A stretch of 22,405 bases of DNA from a virus. The position numbers and the translations under genes were made by a program. The notes below the pieces were generated by a model. That model saw only the letters and a program-made list of their open reading frames with translations. It was not told the DNA's origin and did no database searches. The DNA is taken from IMG/VR virus record IMGVR_UViG_3300025082_000083, positions 1-22,405 of that record; one strand, given 5' to 3'. Shown piece after piece: positions 20,548-22,405 of the stretch; the stretch's first letter is position 1; every line of letters begins with the position of its first letter.

Positions 20548-22405
20548 CTATGATTCGTCCAGCGCCTCATCAACTTTTGTCTTTACTATTGTACCTAGTT
20601 TACCATCCAAAAACGCGGTGGTGGCCGCGGCGTCTAACTGAATAGTTCCTTTAAGGGTGTAGTTTCCACGGCCTCCGCCACCTCCGCCACCCTCACCGGT
20701 ACCAGTTGCTTTAAAAGCCGTGATAGCGTCAACTGTGGCGGTCATTGCGATGGCTTTGTTCTGCGGGATCGAATCCATGGCTTTGGCCACTCTTTCAATG
20801 GCGTCAGCCACTTGATCCAACTTCTCAGATTCCATCTTTTCCATTGCTGTTGCAAACGTGGCTATCGCTTTAAGCTTCTCTTCGTTGATGGTTAGGAGAG
20901 CAAAACCGACAGACCCCAGAGAAAGCGCAAATGCTCCGAAACCGACGGCGGCCATGATGCCGAGTGCGGAGCCAGCCAAGAGCAACCCTCCTAAAGCTAG
21001 CGCTTTTTCAACTTCAATACTTTTGAACAACAGAGACATCCCGAGCGCCAGTAACCCAATGCCGGCAGCTGCAGCGCCTATTGAAAAGGCCACCCCCGCA
21101 ATTGATCCAGCGATAGCACCGAGCGGGATCGCCAATTCCAGCAGGCCCGGGGCGGCTTTCTTGCTCGCCCACCCCAGCAGTACCAACGAAGCTGATAAGG
21201 CTATCATATATAGCACTAATTTAGACGGAGAAGCAATGAGCATGTAGGTCGTGAGGGCAAAAATGGCCGCGGCCAGGAACCAGATACCCCTGCTGGCCAA
21301 TTTGGCGGTGCCCGCTACAGCTAGCTGGGACAGAGCTTGGAAAGATTGCGCAACCGCCAGGCCTATGGTGATTGCTCGATAGGCCATCATAAAAGGAATC
21401 AGGACCCCAATAAGCGGAGACATGAAGCTTATGACTTTTACAACGGTTTGCATGATTTCCGCTATATCCGTAAAAAGTTCAACATTGTCCGCTAAAATAG
21501 CTTGCCAGGCCTCCTGCATGGTCATTAAACGTTGGGCTTTCTTTTTCTGGTCTACAAAACTTTCCGCAGTACCGTCTGCAGCGTTGGTTAAAAGATCCAT
21601 ATTGCCGGACAACATCACAGCCAAATCTCCCACTTCAGAAAGACCCAGAGATTCCGTATAAAATTGTTTCTGGTAGTAAGACATGCTATCAAAACTTAAA
21701 CCAGCGTCCAAGATAGCATCACGAACTGATTCAAATCTGGAGGCCGGGTCAGTGTCCATCATCATATCCATCGCGTTAACAAAGTTTCCACCGAGGGCAG
21801 CGTTCAGCTTTCCCGTCATGGCCGCCGCATCTTCAAACGTATCAAACTTATTAGCAATTCCCAGCACCTTTTCCATTTCCATGCCGGTGATCTTAGCGAT
21901 GCGGTTGAGATCTGCGAATGCTTGAACTCCTTGATCTCCAAACTTAGCGAGGGCGCCGGCTGATTTGGCATAGGCGCCGGCGAATTCCTCTTGATCGCGG
22001 CCTAAATTCCGGGCGACGTCTGCAAGTTTGCTTTGTGTGTGGATAGCATCATCTGCGCTTTGGCCAAACATTTTCATGGATGCTTGAAGGCCGGCGGAAT
22101 AAGTATCGTTTTGGATACCCAGGCGCTCTGCAATTGCTGTGCTGTCTCTCATCGATTTTTGTTGGCGGGCGCTCATCAACGTGTAATCGGTGACGCCTTT
22201 AATTAATGAAGTTTGAGCTTTGGTGGCGCCTTCTAAAGTTACACCAAATTCATTAAGTTCCTTATAAGTGTCTTTAATTTGAGCGGTATATTTGGGGCCC
22301 AATTGAAGTTGCTTTTCGAATTCTTTAGTAAGTTTATCATATTCAAACACCAAATCCTTGGCTGCTCCGTATAGCTTGGCGCCCAATTTGTCCATTTGTT
22401 CCAGG
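20548..22405 (-). CDS. Tape measure protein, 5' part outside the window
   Basis: The frame is open to the right edge of the window; an ATG at 22395 is internal, and three in-frame codons (L-E-Q) precede it in the window, so the real start is further right. The visible 600-plus residues show features of tape measure proteins: a long helical, Lys/Glu/Gln-rich first 300 residues (for example KLTKEFEKQLQLGPKYTAQ), then about 200 residues of hydrophobic Gly/Ala/Leu segments (LIGVLIPFMMAY, LLELAIPLGAIAGSIAGVAF, ALGGLLLAGSALGIMAAVGF) that may insert in the host membrane during DNA entry, then a helical stretch and a poly-Gly linker (seven glycines, about 20678-20700) before the C-terminus. It sets tail length and is encoded next to tail tube and baseplate genes as usual. 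Confidence 0.85.
   Translation of the reverse strand, partial: LEQMDKLGAKLYGAAKDLVFEYDKLTKEFEKQLQLGPKYTAQIKDTYKELNEFGVTLEGATKAQTSLIKGVTDYTLMSARQQKSMRDSTAIAERLGIQNDTYSAGLQASMKMFGQSADDAIHTQSKLADVARNLGRDQEEFAGAYAKSAGALAKFGDQGVQAFADLNRIAKITGMEMEKVLGIANKFDTFEDAAAMTGKLNAALGGNFVNAMDMMMDTDPASRFESVRDAILDAGLSFDSMSYYQKQFYTESLGLSEVGDLAVMLSGNMDLLTNAADGTAESFVDQKKKAQRLMTMQEAWQAILADNVELFTDIAEIMQTVVKVISFMSPLIGVLIPFMMAYRAITIGLAVAQSFQALSQLAVAGTAKLASRGIWFLAAAIFALTTYMLIASPSKLVLYMIALSASLVLLGWASKKAAPGLLELAIPLGAIAGSIAGVAFSIGAAAAGIGLLALGMSLLFKSIEVEKALALGGLLLAGSALGIMAAVGFGAFALSLGSVGFALLTINEEKLKAIATFATAMEKMESEKLDQVADAIERVAKAMDSIPQNKAIAMTATVDAITAFKATGTGEGGGGGGGRGNYTLKGTIQLDAAATTAFLDGKLGTIVKTKVDEALDES

Noticed and set aside
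20678-20700. GC-rich repeat in the tape measure gene
   Set aside because: It encodes an in-frame run of glycines, a simple linker, and needs no other explanation.
1-22405. Plus-strand open frames of 60-154 codons, for example 10167-10631, 20858-21247 and 6780-7142
   Set aside because: All lie opposite clearly coding minus-strand genes, have no consistent Shine-Dalgarno and no recognisable protein features.
1-22405. tRNA genes, CRISPR arrays, integrase or attachment sites
   Set aside because: The gaps between genes are all under about 100 bases and show no cloverleaf, repeated units or recombinase gene.

Overview
The window is a densely packed segment of a tailed double-stranded DNA bacteriophage genome. 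Every credible gene lies on the minus strand, so transcription runs from position 22405 down to 1. Intergenic gaps are under about 100 bases, many stop/start pairs overlap as ATGA or GTGA, and no tRNA, CRISPR array, integrase or insertion sequence is visible. The gene set is a tape measure protein, a LysM-type baseplate protein, a T4-type ssDNA-binding protein, a UvsX/RecA recombinase, a DnaB-type helicase, a flap exonuclease, a ribonucleotide reductase, a GroES-like co-chaperonin and a T7-type amidase. This points to a large lytic phage, probably with a contractile tail. The host is probably a Gram-negative, perhaps marine, bacterium: one gene looks like an outer-membrane beta-barrel protein with a signal peptide, the promoters are near-consensus sigma70 types, and the reductase is the B12-dependent class II type.

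Layout in the direction of transcription. (1) 22405-14460, tail and baseplate: tape measure (5' end outside the window), a baseplate/tail-tube type protein, a small LysM baseplate protein, a 1134-residue hub-like protein and a 411-residue unknown. (2) 14445-12422: a compact family A DNA polymerase followed, with an ATGA overlap, by a protein I read as a divergent FtsZ/tubulin-superfamily member. (3) A promoter at 12425-12397 drives the gp32-like ssDNA-binding protein; an intrinsic terminator at 11556-11524 follows, then a small unknown gene and the outer-membrane protein. (4) A promoter at 10746-10718 drives a ParB-fold protein, a PC4-like ssDNA-binding protein, UvsX and a small His-rich exported protein. 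(5) A terminator-like hairpin with a promoter in its loop (7845-7799) leads into a small SH3-like protein and the 5'-3' exonuclease. (6) A promoter at 6575-6548 drives the DnaB helicase, class II ribonucleotide reductase, GroES-like protein, amidase endolysin, two metabolism-like unknowns (Rossmann-like and nucleotidyltransferase-like) and the start of a DnaE-type family C DNA polymerase that runs off the left edge.

Together the genes supply most of a replisome (helicase, SSB, recombinase, PC4-like protein, exonuclease, two unrelated polymerases), dNTP synthesis, host lysis and tail assembly. The most unusual points are the tubulin-like gene next to the family A polymerase, the coexistence of family A and family C polymerases, the hairpins at or around the promoters, the phage-encoded outer-membrane protein, and a possible frameshift in an A6 run at the start of the Rossmann-like gene.
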